Origin: CAYHPY01 sp964358485
GTDB taxonomy: Bacteria > Elusimicrobiota > Elusimicrobia > UBA1565 > UBA9628
Direction: 5' to 3'
DNA: 64,000 nt
NCBI GenBank assembly: GCA_964358485.1
Contig: CAYHPY010000004.1
Location: forward strand, 41,684-105,683
Shown here: positions 24,312-33,797 of the stretch, piece after piece
Layout: each line of letters begins with the position of its first letter
Position numbering within the stretch: the first letter of the stretch is position 1
The notes under the pieces: generated by a model
Seen by the model: the letters and a program-made list of their open reading frames with translations, nothing else
What the model was told of the DNA's origin: nothing
The model's database searches: none
Made by a program: the position numbers and the translations under genes

Positions 24312-27300
24312 ATGCGAGGATTTCAATTTGGGCGGACCGGGCTCTTTTTGGGGCTGTTGTCCGCCCTACTCTGCGCCCAGGCCTCTAGGGCCTCCGCCGC
24401 CGTCTTCGCCGACCGCTACTCCCACTCCTCGACCCTCCTGGCCGATGGAAACATCCTGATCGCGGGCGGTTTCGTGGGCGGCGCCGCCTCCGGCAATACG
24501 CAGCTGCGGGTCGACATGCGCGACACCTACCTCAATCTCGCCCCCATGGCCGTCGCCCGGGCCTCTCACACCGCCACCTTGCTGCCGGACGGGCGGGTCC
24601 TGGTGGCCGGCGGTTTCGACGGAGCCGTCGCCGTCACCGGCGCCGAATTTTACAACCCGGTCACCAACGCCTGGACCGCGGCGGGAGCCATGAACAACGC
24701 CCGCTACAACCACACCGCCACCCTGCTTCGAAACGGAAACGTCCTGCTTTGCGGCGGCCAAACCCAGACCGGGGCGCTCCAAGCGAAGTGCGAAATCTTC
24801 AACATCACCACGGGCTTTCAGGCCGCCGGCAGCGTGCCGGACATGCTCACCCCCCGCACTCACCACACCGCGACCCTCGTCGAGGGCGGGCGCGTCTTCT
24901 TCACCGGGGGCTTCAGCGCCGCCGTGACCCCCAATTACATGCCCCTGTCCGAGGTCTTCGATTCCACCGCGGTGGCCACCGGGGCCAACTGCGTGGCCGG
25001 GGTGGGCTGCTTCATCCCCGCCCGCCCTTTGAACGAAGGCCGGGCCTACAATACCGCCACCTCGATGGGAAACGGGAAGGTCATGATCGCGGGCGGCTAT
25101 TCCGGGCGCGAGCGCGATGGGAGCCGGGGCTACCTGGAAAGCACCGAGATCTACGACCCGATCGCCGATTCGATGATCACCGCCCCCGCCTTGAAGACCC
25201 GGATGATGGGCCACACCGCCACCATGTGGAATGACGGGCAAATGCTCGTCTACGGAGGCCTCGGAAACATCACGACCACCTACTTGACCGGGGGCTACAC
25301 CATCAACAACGGAAGCCTTCTGACCGGGCGCTTCGTTCTCCCCAGCGGCGCGGCCGGTTCCCTTTCCACGATGACCGTCCCGGCCGCGGCCACTCCTTCC
25401 GTCATCTCCGTGACCATGGATTTCCCGCTTTCGGTCCCGGTCACCGGGAGCATCCATCGGGGACGGATTCTGTTCTCCACCCCCTCGATCACCTTCCCGG
25501 ACGGGGTGGCCTATCTGAATTGGGCGACCTCGGGAACCCTCACCAACGGCCTCCAGGCCGATCTCGCGGGAGTTCGGGTGGGGTGCACCCCCACCGGAAC
25601 CTGCGGGAAAATCACGGAAACCTTCCTTCTAAAGCAGATTACCGGGGTCTACGCGATGCGGGACCGCGCCACCTCGGTCTACCAATTCTTCGCCACCCAA
25701 GGCTCCTTCACCTTCATCGGCGGGAACATCACCCCCACCTCCCCGGCCCGGACCGTGACCGACGGCTACATCCACGGACCGGTCCAAATCCCCGTCCCCG
25801 GGGATTACATCGGAGCCAGCATTTCCAGCGGAACCTTCACCATCACCAGCGGCAGTTTCGCCAAGCTTTCGACCGGAACCGTCAGCATGATCCAGGGGGG
25901 CTACCTGGTCATTCCCGCGGGGACGACGATCGTCGCCGATCCGACCGTTCCGGGGGGGGGCATGATCAGCCTCGCCTCGGGGGATTTCAACCGCATCATC
26001 GGCACGGTGGTGGGAAACGGCGCCGTCGAGTCGGCGTCTTCGGTCCAATGCGTTCCCGACGGGGCGACGGCCCCGGGCTGTTCGAACGTCTCCTATGTCA
26101 GCACCGTGGCGTTTTCCGCCTCGGGGAATTTGAAATTCGTGGTCGACCGGATCGACCTTTCCGGGAAGTTCCTGAACGTGGACAAATCGACGGTCATCAT
26201 CGAGTCCATGGTCTTCAGCGATTTGCAAAAATTCTCCCCGAAAGACAATCAGTGGGCCGTCACCGCCGAGGGCCGCGGGGCGATTTCCCAATTCAACCAC
26301 ACCGCCGTTTTGTCGCCCACCTCCTCAATCAAATTCCTGGGCGGCCGCACCTGCGACAACACCGGCACCTGCGCCGTCCTGGTCGCCACCTCCGCCACGA
26401 CCCTCCTGGGAAAGCTCGATACCTGGACGGCCGGCGGCAATATGGCCAACCCCCGCGGCCACCACACCGCCACGGTCCTTCCGACCGGGAAGGTCCTTGT
26501 GGCGGGGGGCACCGACGGCCCCAACACCTGGGCCAGCGCCGAACTCTACAACCCCACGAGCCGGACTTTCGCCGCGACCGGTTCGATGAAACACGCCCGG
26601 GACCTGCACACCTCCAGCCTCCTTCCCAGCGGGCGGGTCCTGGTGGCGGGGGGTTTCTCTCCCGGAACGGCCAGCACGGGCGCCACCAACACCTCCGAAA
26701 TATACTATCCCGACTCCGCCGTCTGGATTCCCACCTCGGTCATGATCTCCTCCCGGGACAGCCACACCGCCACCGTCCTGCCCGACGGCAACGTCCTGGT
26801 GGCCGGGGGCTACAACCGCGGGGTCTACCAGAATACCGCGGAAATTTTTTACTCCACGGCGGGGGTCTGGCGGCAGATCGCCAACATGCCGAACCGGCGG
26901 GCCAATCACACCGCCACCCTCCTGCCCAGCGGGGAGGTCCTCCTTTACGGGGGCATCAACGAGACGGGGGTGCTGGGCGCGCCGGTGTCCTACAATCCGA
27001 TCACCGGCCTCTGGTCGGCCCGCACCAACACCACCTTCACGATCAACCGCACCTATCACCACACCGCCACCCTGCTTCCCAGCGGAGAGGTGCTCTTCCT
27101 GTTCGGCAACGACGGGACGGGAACCATGGGAGTGGGTCAGCCCTATTTCCGCGAGATCTACGATCCCCTCTCCGACCTCTGGAGAACGGCCGCCGCTCAA
27201 GACATCGAGGCCGCCTTCAACCAGACCGCCACCCTTTTGCCCAACGGAATCGTTTTGATGACGGGCGGCGCGCACACCGCCATCGGGTCCGGCGAACTGG

Positions 27301-30182
27301 CCGACAACCGGGTCATCACCTACGACGTGACCGCGAGCGCATTCGTCACCGCCCAGGTCATGGGGACCAAACGGGCCTATCACACCGCCACCTTGCTGCC
27401 GGACGGCCGGGTGGCGGCCATCGGCGGCTACAACGGTTCTTCCTTCATTAATTCCAGCGAATCCATCTATTTTACCGGCGGTCCCGACAGCGCGATTTCC
27501 GCGACCGCGCCGAGCCTGCGCCAGCCCTCCATTACCACCGCGAACATGACCCTCTTCCGGGGCGGGGATTCGGTGACGATCCGGGACAAGAACCTGCTCC
27601 GCGTCCTGGAGGGCAGCGGAGGCGGAGCCACCAGCCAATCCTCCCATTCCCACCCCCGCCTCATCCTCCAAGCCCTGGATTCCTCCGGCGGCACGGGGTC
27701 CCAGGGCCAAAGCGGGTTCTTGATCGATCTGACGACCCGGATCTACCAAACCGCCAACATCCCCGGTTCGACCCCCAACAATTGGGCCTCCATCATCGGC
27801 ACCGATCTGGTCAACTCCTCGATCACGGTCCGCATGCCCGAACTGTCCACGGGATTCCAATTCTCCACCGCCATGCCCAACGGCTATTACCACATGAGGT
27901 TGGTGGCCAACGCGGTCTACTCCGACAGCCTCCTGGTCCGGGTCGGCCCGCTCCTGCCCGCGGCCGTGACCCAGGCCACCGGAACCGTGCTCTCCAGCAC
28001 CACCGTTTTCTGGACCTGGCCCAAGACCGCCTTGGCCGACGAAAGCGGCTACAACATCTTCTACGCCACTTCCGGGATCTTCATTTCCTCCATCCCGGTT
28101 CCCACCGGGGCCGACAGCGCCTCCTACCTTCAAACCGGCCTGGTCCCCAACACCACCGCGGCGCTCATGGTTTCCGCCTTCACCCTCACCGGGGACGGTC
28201 CGCTCACGACCTCGGCCACCACCTACACCCTTTCCACCGCCCCGGTGAGCGTCTCGTTTTCCACGGTCAACGTCAACGACCTGGTCCTTTTCTGGAACCC
28301 CAACGGCAACCTCCCGGGCACGATCTACGAGGTCTCGATGTCCTCCGACGATCCCTCCTCCAACGGCAAAAACCCGTTCACCACCTCGATCTCCACTCCG
28401 GTCTCCACCACCTTCAACTTCATTAAAACGACCGCCACCATCGACAACCTCACGGAAAACACCACCTATTACTTCCGGGTCCGGGCCTGCCGGGGCCACA
28501 CCATCCTCTCCTGCGACCCGATCAACCTTTCGAATTTCAGCTACATCTCCTCGGCCACCACCCGCTCCCAGGTCCAAGGCCTCACCGGGACCCCGTGCGC
28601 CACGCCCAACGGCACCACCTGCATCAACTGGACCTGGTCCCCCATCGGCCCCGCCCTGAAGTACCGGGTCTACAACGCCACGACCGGCGTCCGCCTGGAC
28701 AACGACAATCTCTCCCAGGCGTCCTTCAGCGACGTCAGCCTGGGGACCAACTGCCCCCGCGCGGTCCGGGTCAGCGCCGTGACCCCCGCCGGGGAAGGAC
28801 CGCTCTCGCTCTCCACCACCCGCTACACCTTGGCCGCCATGCCGGGATTGGTCTCGCCGACCTTGACCACCTTGACCTCGGGGACCATCACGGGGCGGTG
28901 GGACACCAACGGCAATCCCCCGAGCGGCAACTCCTGCAACCCCGCGGGAACCACCTACCTGCTCTCCGTCTCCTCGACCTTCTTCGTCACGAGCACGACC
29001 AATTCCGTCGTCCAAACCGGCCTGGGCCTCATGAGCCTGGGCATGGGGAATCTGCCTCCCGCGGAGATCTACGGCGCGACCGTGTCGGCCGTCAACGGCG
29101 ACGGGCTCGCCTCGGAATTCTCACGGGACCTGGGTTCCACGGCCACCTGGGCGGTGGAGCCCACGGGCCTGGCCATCACCGGCGCCAACCTGGATTCCGT
29201 ATCCCTGGCTTGGTTGTCCAACGGCAACGCCTCCTCGGCCACCTATCAGGTCACCTACTCCACCGACGATCTCGCCGGCAACGGCCTCAATCCGTTCGCC
29301 CGCCACATCGCCACGGACGCGGCGGCCAATTTCGCCGCCGGGTTCACCGGGCTTTCGGCGACGGTCAGCGGCCTGGACACCAACAAGAAGTACACCTTTC
29401 GGGTGCAGGCCCGCAACACCAGCGGGATCACGACGAATTTCTCCAACCAGGTGGCCACCACCACCCCGAGCGGCGGCGCGGTGACGGGTTCCATCGCCGG
29501 AACCCTGAAAGCCTCCGCGGACTCCGCCGTCACCGGCTCGGTGGGCTCGCCGACGGTGCGGACCGTTTCCCTGAACGCCCCCGCCGGGGCCTTCTCTTCC
29601 GACGTGACGGTGACCCTTTCGTCCCACGCCTTCAACACCAGCCTTTGCGGCAACACCACCGGGGCCGGAGTTTCCATCTCGGTCAATCCGCCGCTGCAGC
29701 CCGTCAAACCCCTCGTGTTCACCATGACCTACACCACCGCCCCCGTCAACGAGCTCGGGGACATGCCGGCCAACCGGGTGACCCTCCTGCGCTGGGATCC
29801 GGTCGCCGCCAAATGTGTTCCGATGCCGACGAGCGTCGATCCCCTGCAGGGGCTCATCACGGCGACTCTCAATCACCTTTCGATCTTCGTCCTGGGCCAG
29901 GTGGTGCCGTCCGGGTCGGTGGACACCGCCCGGGTCTTCCCCAATCCCTTCTTCCCGTCCTCCGACAGCTACATCACCTTCGAATTGCTCCCCGCCTACG
30001 CCCAGGTCCGGATTTGGACCCTCCGGGGAGAGCTTGTGTTCGAGCGCACGGCCGGCGCGACCGGCACCCTGACCTGGAACGGAACCAACCGCTGGGGCAG
30101 GGCGGTCGCCAGCGGGGTGTATTTGGCCACCATCCAGCTGGGCAACGAGAAAAAAATTCTAAAGCTGGTGGTCCTGCGATGA
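24312..30182 (+). CDS. Giant secreted Kelch-repeat/FN3 surface protein with FlgD-Ig-like C-terminus
   Basis: This 1956-aa protein has a signal peptide of about 29 residues ending ASRASA. At least 14 Kelch-type motifs of the form HTATLLPDGRVLVAGG lie in two blocks (about residues 35-330 and 650-1060), separated by a beta-rich insertion. An IPT/DUF1929-like segment (SITTANMTLFRGGDSVTIRD) follows, then about five FN3-like repeats (1215-1750) and a ZU5-like segment. It ends in a FlgD-Ig/type IX-like C-terminal domain (TARVFPNPFFPS, GTLTWNGTNRWGRAVASGVYLAT, ILKLVVLR). The C-terminus closely matches that of the 901-aa protein at 8944. It is probably cell-surface or secreted. A PorV-like gene overlaps its stop by 4 nt. 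Confidence 0.85.
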   Translation: MRGFQFGRTGLFLGLLSALLCAQASRASAAVFADRYSHSSTLLADGNILIAGGFVGGAASGNTQLRVDMRDTYLNLAPMAVARASHTATLLPDGRVLVAGGFDGAVAVTGAEFYNPVTNAWTAAGAMNNARYNHTATLLRNGNVLLCGGQTQTGALQAKCEIFNITTGFQAAGSVPDMLTPRTHHTATLVEGGRVFFTGGFSAAVTPNYMPLSEVFDSTAVATGANCVAGVGCFIPARPLNEGRAYNTATSMGNGKVMIAGGYSGRERDGSRGYLESTEIYDPIADSMITAPALKTRMMGHTATMWNDGQMLVYGGLGNITTTYLTGGYTINNGSLLTGRFVLPSGAAGSLSTMTVPAAATPSVISVTMDFPLSVPVTGSIHRGRILFSTPSITFPDGVAYLNWATSGTLTNGLQADLAGVRVGCTPTGTCGKITETFLLKQITGVYAMRDRATSVYQFFATQGSFTFIGGNITPTSPARTVTDGYIHGPVQIPVPGDYIGASISSGTFTITSGSFAKLSTGTVSMIQGGYLVIPAGTTIVADPTVPGGGMISLASGDFNRIIGTVVGNGAVESASSVQCVPDGATAPGCSNVSYVSTVAFSASGNLKFVVDRIDLSGKFLNVDKSTVIIESMVFSDLQKFSPKDNQWAVTAEGRGAISQFNHTAVLSPTSSIKFLGGRTCDNTGTCAVLVATSATTLLGKLDTWTAGGNMANPRGHHTATVLPTGKVLVAGGTDGPNTWASAELYNPTSRTFAATGSMKHARDLHTSSLLPSGRVLVAGGFSPGTASTGATNTSEIYYPDSAVWIPTSVMISSRDSHTATVLPDGNVLVAGGYNRGVYQNTAEIFYSTAGVWRQIANMPNRRANHTATLLPSGEVLLYGGINETGVLGAPVSYNPITGLWSARTNTTFTINRTYHHTATLLPSGEVLFLFGNDGTGTMGVGQPYFREIYDPLSDLWRTAAAQDIEAAFNQTATLLPNGIVLMTGGAHTAIGSGELADNRVITYDVTASAFVTAQVMGTKRAYHTATLLPDGRVAAIGGYNGSSFINSSESIYFTGGPDSAISATAPSLRQPSITTANMTLFRGGDSVTIRDKNLLRVLEGSGGGATSQSSHSHPRLILQALDSSGGTGSQGQSGFLIDLTTRIYQTANIPGSTPNNWASIIGTDLVNSSITVRMPELSTGFQFSTAMPNGYYHMRLVANAVYSDSLLVRVGPLLPAAVTQATGTVLSSTTVFWTWPKTALADESGYNIFYATSGIFISSIPVPTGADSASYLQTGLVPNTTAALMVSAFTLTGDGPLTTSATTYTLSTAPVSVSFSTVNVNDLVLFWNPNGNLPGTIYEVSMSSDDPSSNGKNPFTTSISTPVSTTFNFIKTTATIDNLTENTTYYFRVRACRGHTILSCDPINLSNFSYISSATTRSQVQGLTGTPCATPNGTTCINWTWSPIGPALKYRVYNATTGVRLDNDNLSQASFSDVSLGTNCPRAVRVSAVTPAGEGPLSLSTTRYTLAAMPGLVSPTLTTLTSGTITGRWDTNGNPPSGNSCNPAGTTYLLSVSSTFFVTSTTNSVVQTGLGLMSLGMGNLPPAEIYGATVSAVNGDGLASEFSRDLGSTATWAVEPTGLAITGANLDSVSLAWLSNGNASSATYQVTYSTDDLAGNGLNPFARHIATDAAANFAAGFTGLSATVSGLDTNKKYTFRVQARNTSGITTNFSNQVATTTPSGGAVTGSIAGTLKASADSAVTGSVGSPTVRTVSLNAPAGAFSSDVTVTLSSHAFNTSLCGNTTGAGVSISVNPPLQPVKPLVFTMTYTTAPVNELGDMPANRVTLLRWDPVAAKCVPMPTSVDPLQGLITATLNHLSIFVLGQVVPSGSVDTARVFPNPFFPSSDSYITFELLPAYAQVRIWTLRGELVFERTAGATGTLTWNGTNRWGRAVASGVYLATIQLGNEKKILKLVVLR

Positions 30183-31186
30183 GGATCTCCCGCCTCGGCC
30201 CGCTCGCGGCTCTGCTCCTGGCCCTGGGAAGCTCGGCCGCCTTCGCCCGCCGACCCCCGGAATTCTCCCGGGATTCGGTGGGCACCACCGGGTCGGAGTT
30301 TTTGACCATGGACGTCGGGGCCCGCGGCATCGCCATGGGGGGGGCTTACTCGGCCCTGACCGACGACTCCAACTCCCTTTATTGGAACCCCGCGGGTCTG
30401 TCGCGGATTCCGAGGATGTCGGCGTCCTTCACCTATTCCCATTACCTGGCCGATATCTCCTACCAGTCCGGCTCGGTCGCCCGGCGCTTCACCGATTACG
30501 GGGTGCTTGGGGTGGGCTGGCGCTACATGGACATCGGGGAACTCGATCGCGTGGACATTTCCGGCGTCAAAAAAGGCATCTTCCATCCCCGGCACTATGT
30601 GGGTGAAGTCGGCTGGGGCCAGGCCGTCCTCGATCAATCCGACAGCGAAATGGACCTCACGGTCGGGGGGACCATCCGCTGGATCCACTCCGACCTGCTT
30701 CTGCACGCCGACGGCTTCGGGGGGGACCTGGGCATGCAGTCCCGGTTCTACAAGGGCTCGACGATCTACGATTTCGGCGCCGTCCTCCAAAACCTGGGGC
30801 GCGGGCAGAATTTCAAAAGCGAACGGGACACTCTCCCCTTCCGCATGAAGGTCGGGGCCGCGGTTTACCCGGTCAAGAACCTGGCCCTGTCGGTCGAGGG
30901 ATTCTTCCCGATCTACTCCTATCCCCACGCCGGGGTCGGAGTCGAATACGGGGTCGAACTGCAAAAGGGAATTCGAGTGGCCCTCCGGTCCGGCTTCAAC
31001 AGCGCGACCATCGAGAGCCTCGGCGCGCTTTCCACCATGAACATGGGCCTGGGGCTCAAGGTCTCCGATCTCAGCTTCGATTACGGCTTCTCCCCCATGG
31101 GAGTCCTTGGGACCAACGTCGTCCACCGACTGACCTTCAGCTACAATCTTCCGTCAAAATCCTCCAAACGATATAGGGAGAGATGA
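30179..31186 (+). CDS. PorV/UPF0164-type outer-membrane beta-barrel protein (second copy)
   Basis: This 335-aa protein, the same length as its paralogue at 11646, has a signal peptide (RISRLGPLAALLLALGSSAAFA). The family signature follows (GSEFLTMDVGARGIAMGGAYSALTDD, then SLYWNPAGLSRIP), then a series of amphipathic strands ending LTFSYNL. It overlaps both the Kelch protein upstream and the coiled-coil gene downstream by 4 nt. By analogy with PorV of the type IX system it may accept the C-terminal domain of the Kelch protein at the outer membrane. That function is inferred from the operon. Confidence 0.8.
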   Translation: MRISRLGPLAALLLALGSSAAFARRPPEFSRDSVGTTGSEFLTMDVGARGIAMGGAYSALTDDSNSLYWNPAGLSRIPRMSASFTYSHYLADISYQSGSVARRFTDYGVLGVGWRYMDIGELDRVDISGVKKGIFHPRHYVGEVGWGQAVLDQSDSEMDLTVGGTIRWIHSDLLLHADGFGGDLGMQSRFYKGSTIYDFGAVLQNLGRGQNFKSERDTLPFRMKVGAAVYPVKNLALSVEGFFPIYSYPHAGVGVEYGVELQKGIRVALRSGFNSATIESLGALSTMNMGLGLKVSDLSFDYGFSPMGVLGTNVVHRLTFSYNLPSKSSKRYRER

Positions 31187-32748
31187 TGCCCCCCGACCCC
31201 CCCGAACCGCCCTTTCCGCCCGGAGGTCCCCTTCCTCCTCCCCGGGGGCCCCGGCCCGTCCCGCCCGCTCCGCCCCCTCCGGAACTCCTGCGGCCCGCCT
31301 CCCCGCACGTCCCGCTGACGCCCATGATGGATTTTCTCCAGCGCCGGCTGGAATCCCTCGAAACGGAACTTCAGGTGGAGCGGGAACGCTCCCAGTCCGC
31401 CCATAACCTTCTCACGCAGCAGGACAGCATGCGCGAGCAGGTCGAGTCCCAGCTCAAGGCCATGGCCGACCAGCTTCGGCGGGAGAAGTCCGAGCGGGAC
31501 AACGAAGAAACCCGTTCCCATTCCCGGGGGCGCATCGACGCGCTGGAAAAGCGCCTGGACGAGATGCATCAGACCTGGGCGGGGCTCCTCAAGGAGGCCG
31601 TAGCCGGGGGCGGACGCCCCGAGGAATGGTCCAAGGTCAAGGACGAAATGGCCCGGATCAAGGACTCCCTGGCGCTGGTTCCCCAGGCGGTGGGAGAACT
31701 GCGCGATTGGGCCGCCCGCGCGCCGGCCGACGAGCTTCGGGTGGAGGAGCGCCTGGGCGCCATGGTCACCCGCCTGGCGGGTTCCCTGCATGACCAGATG
31801 GCGGAGTGGGACCGCCGCCGCGGGATCGAGCTCGAGCACCAGAAGGAAGGCCTGCGCGCCTTGGAGCGGGAGCGAGCCGCCCTGCAGGAGGCCTGGGAGG
31901 GGGAATCCCGGAGCATGCGCAACCGGGACGCCCAGGAACGCCTCCTCCAGGAAAAACGCCTGGATGAGAAAGTCCGGGAGCTCGATAAGAGCCTGGCGGC
32001 GATCAAGGAAGGGCAGTCCTCGATCACGAAGGATTCGCAGGAGGTCCGCGCCCTGCTGGGCCGCGCCGTCGACGCCCTCACCGCCGAGCCCAAGGCGCGG
32101 GACCAGGTCATCGCCGACCTCGAGGAAGAAAATCGCGCCGTGGTCAAGTCCCTCCGGGAGCGGGGGGAGTCCATGCGCCGCTTCGCCGAGGAGCGCCGCC
32201 AGATCGAGGCCAGCATGGGCGCCAGCCTCATCGAGCTGACGGGCGCCGTGGAGGCCGAACGGGAGAAAACTCGGGAGGCCGCGCGCGCGGCCTCCGGCTG
32301 GAAATCCGAAATCGCCGCCCTCCAGGACCGTCTGAGCGCCGCCGAAAGGGCCCTCCACGACAAAGACGCCCTCCTCGACGCCGCCCGGCAGGAGCGGGAC
32401 TCCCTGCTGCGCTCGGTGGTGGAGCACGCCTCCCAGCTCCGGTCTCATGTGGACCAGAATTTGAAGGACCAACAGGCCTCCGACGCGCGCCTGCGGCAGT
32501 TCCAAGCCCAAGCCGCGGCCGAGAAACAGAAAGCCTCGGAGGAAGCCGCCTTCGCCTCAGACCTCAAGGCCAAGCTCGGCGCCCTGTCCCAGGAAGTGGC
32601 CCGCCTGGTGATGGAACGAGACGCCTCCGGGGGACGCCAAAACGCTTGGGAGGGGGAACGGGCCCAGCTCATGGAGACTTTGCGCAAAAAGGAAGAAATG
32701 TTGGGCCTTCTCTCCTCCACCTTCCAAAACCTGATAAAGAAACCCTGA
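31183..32748 (+). CDS. Proline-rich and coiled-coil protein of unknown function
   Basis: This 521-aa protein has an N-terminal 45-residue proline-rich stretch (PPDPPEPPFPPGG and following). Almost continuous heptad-type coiled coil then runs from about residue 50 to the end (LQRRLESLETELQVERE, ALEKRLDEMHQTWA, VRELDKSLAAIKEGQ). There is no signal peptide or TM segment, so it is cytoplasmic as read. Two adjacent ATGs exist (31183, 31186); AGGGAG at 31175-31180 is better spaced for 31186. It completes the Kelch/PorV operon, so a scaffold or motor-adaptor role for that system is conceivable but unproven. Confidence 0.75.
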   Translation: MMPPDPPEPPFPPGGPLPPPRGPRPVPPAPPPPELLRPASPHVPLTPMMDFLQRRLESLETELQVERERSQSAHNLLTQQDSMREQVESQLKAMADQLRREKSERDNEETRSHSRGRIDALEKRLDEMHQTWAGLLKEAVAGGGRPEEWSKVKDEMARIKDSLALVPQAVGELRDWAARAPADELRVEERLGAMVTRLAGSLHDQMAEWDRRRGIELEHQKEGLRALERERAALQEAWEGESRSMRNRDAQERLLQEKRLDEKVRELDKSLAAIKEGQSSITKDSQEVRALLGRAVDALTAEPKARDQVIADLEEENRAVVKSLRERGESMRRFAEERRQIEASMGASLIELTGAVEAEREKTREAARAASGWKSEIAALQDRLSAAERALHDKDALLDAARQERDSLLRSVVEHASQLRSHVDQNLKDQQASDARLRQFQAQAAAEKQKASEEAAFASDLKAKLGALSQEVARLVMERDASGGRQNAWEGERAQLMETLRKKEEMLGLLSSTFQNLIKKP

Positions 32749-32759
32749 TTTTGTAGAAT
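32731..32759 (+). promoter_or_regulatory. Promoter for oxidoreductase gene
   Basis: CTGATA (32731-32736), 17 nt, TAGAAT (32754-32759). ATG 32766 follows after 6 nt with no Shine-Dalgarno sequence. Confidence 0.55.
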
Positions 32760-32765
32760 CGCCCC

Positions 32766-33797
32766 ATGAAGGCGATCGTCATTCGAAAACACGGCGGCCC
32801 GGAGGCGTTGGAGGCCGCGGAGCTTGCGAACCCCGAACCCGGTCTCGGGGAAGTCCTCCTCAGGGTCAGGGCTTGCGCCCTCAACCACCTCGACATCTGG
32901 GTCCGCGACGGCATTCCGGCCTATAAAATCCCCCTGCCCCACATCCTCGGCTGCGACGCCGCCGGGGAGGTCGCGGCCCTCGGCCCGGGCGTTTCTGGCT
33001 TGAAGAAGGGCCAACGCGTGGCCGTGGCCCCGGGCCGGTCCTGCGGCGTCTGCGACGCCTGCCTGGAAGGCGCCGACAACCGCTGTCCCCGGTATGGGAT
33101 TATCGGAGCCCAGGGGGGGCCCGGGGGCTACGCGCAATACCTGGTCGTGCCGGAGCGCCACGCGCTCCCAATGCCCGATTCCATGACCTATGAGGAGGGC
33201 GCCGCCTACCCGCTGACCTTCCTGACCGTCTGGCACATGCTCATGACCTTGGGGCGCTGCGGGCCGGGGCAGACCGTCCTTGTGCTGGGGGCGGGCTCGG
33301 GGGTGGGCGTCGCGGCCATCCAATTGGCCAAGCTGGCCGGGGCCAAGGTCATCGCCGCCTCCACCTCGCGGGAGAAGCTTGAAAAAGCGCGCGGGCTCGG
33401 GGCCGATGAGGTCATCCACTCGCCGCCCGAGGACATCGCCCGCCGGTGCTTCAAACTGACGGGGGGGGCGCTCATCGACATCGCCGTCGAGCACGTGGGC
33501 CCCGCAGTCTTCGACGCGGCCCTCAAATCCCTCAAGCCCGGCGGGCGGCTGGTCACCTGCGGGTCCACCACCGGCCCCGAGGTGAACTTGGACATGCGCT
33601 ACGTTTTCAGCCGCCAGCTCCAGATCCTGGGCTCCAAGATGGGAACGGCGCGGGAAATGCGGACGGTGTCCCGCCTGGTCGGCGAGGGACGGCTCAAGCC
33701 CGTCGTGGACCGGACCTTCCCGCTAGCCGAGGCCCGGCAGGCCCACGAATATCTGGCCGAACGCCGCCAATTCGGAAAGGTCGTCCTCGCGATTTGA
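32766..33797 (+). CDS. Zinc-type alcohol dehydrogenase / quinone reductase-like MDR oxidoreductase
   Basis: This 343-aa medium-chain dehydrogenase/reductase has a GroES-like N-terminal half with a structural-zinc Cys set (CGVCDACLEGADNRC, spacing CX2CX2CX7C). A Rossmann half follows (VLVLGAGSGVGVAAIQLAKLAGAKVIA). It reduces or oxidises alcohols, aldehydes or quinones with NAD(P)H; the substrate is not predictable. The catalytic-zinc loop reads GCDAAGEV rather than the common GHE, so zinc at the active site is uncertain. Its stop overlaps the TTG start of the next gene (TTGA). Confidence 0.85.
   Translation: MKAIVIRKHGGPEALEAAELANPEPGLGEVLLRVRACALNHLDIWVRDGIPAYKIPLPHILGCDAAGEVAALGPGVSGLKKGQRVAVAPGRSCGVCDACLEGADNRCPRYGIIGAQGGPGGYAQYLVVPERHALPMPDSMTYEEGAAYPLTFLTVWHMLMTLGRCGPGQTVLVLGAGSGVGVAAIQLAKLAGAKVIAASTSREKLEKARGLGADEVIHSPPEDIARRCFKLTGGALIDIAVEHVGPAVFDAALKSLKPGGRLVTCGSTTGPEVNLDMRYVFSRQLQILGSKMGTAREMRTVSRLVGEGRLKPVVDRTFPLAEARQAHEYLAERRQFGKVVLAI

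Noticed and set aside
24345..27460. Kelch repeats considered as a DNA tandem repeat or CRISPR-like array
   Set aside because: The similarity is at protein level (HTATLLPDGRVLVAGG-type) with irregular spacing and divergent codons. No CRISPR-like direct repeat/spacer pattern exists anywhere in the window.
26325..29015. 896-aa open frame on the minus strand inside the Kelch gene
   Set aside because: It is a shadow of a repetitive GC-rich gene. The apparent repeats mirror the Kelch and FN3 repeats, and there is no RBS or promoter.
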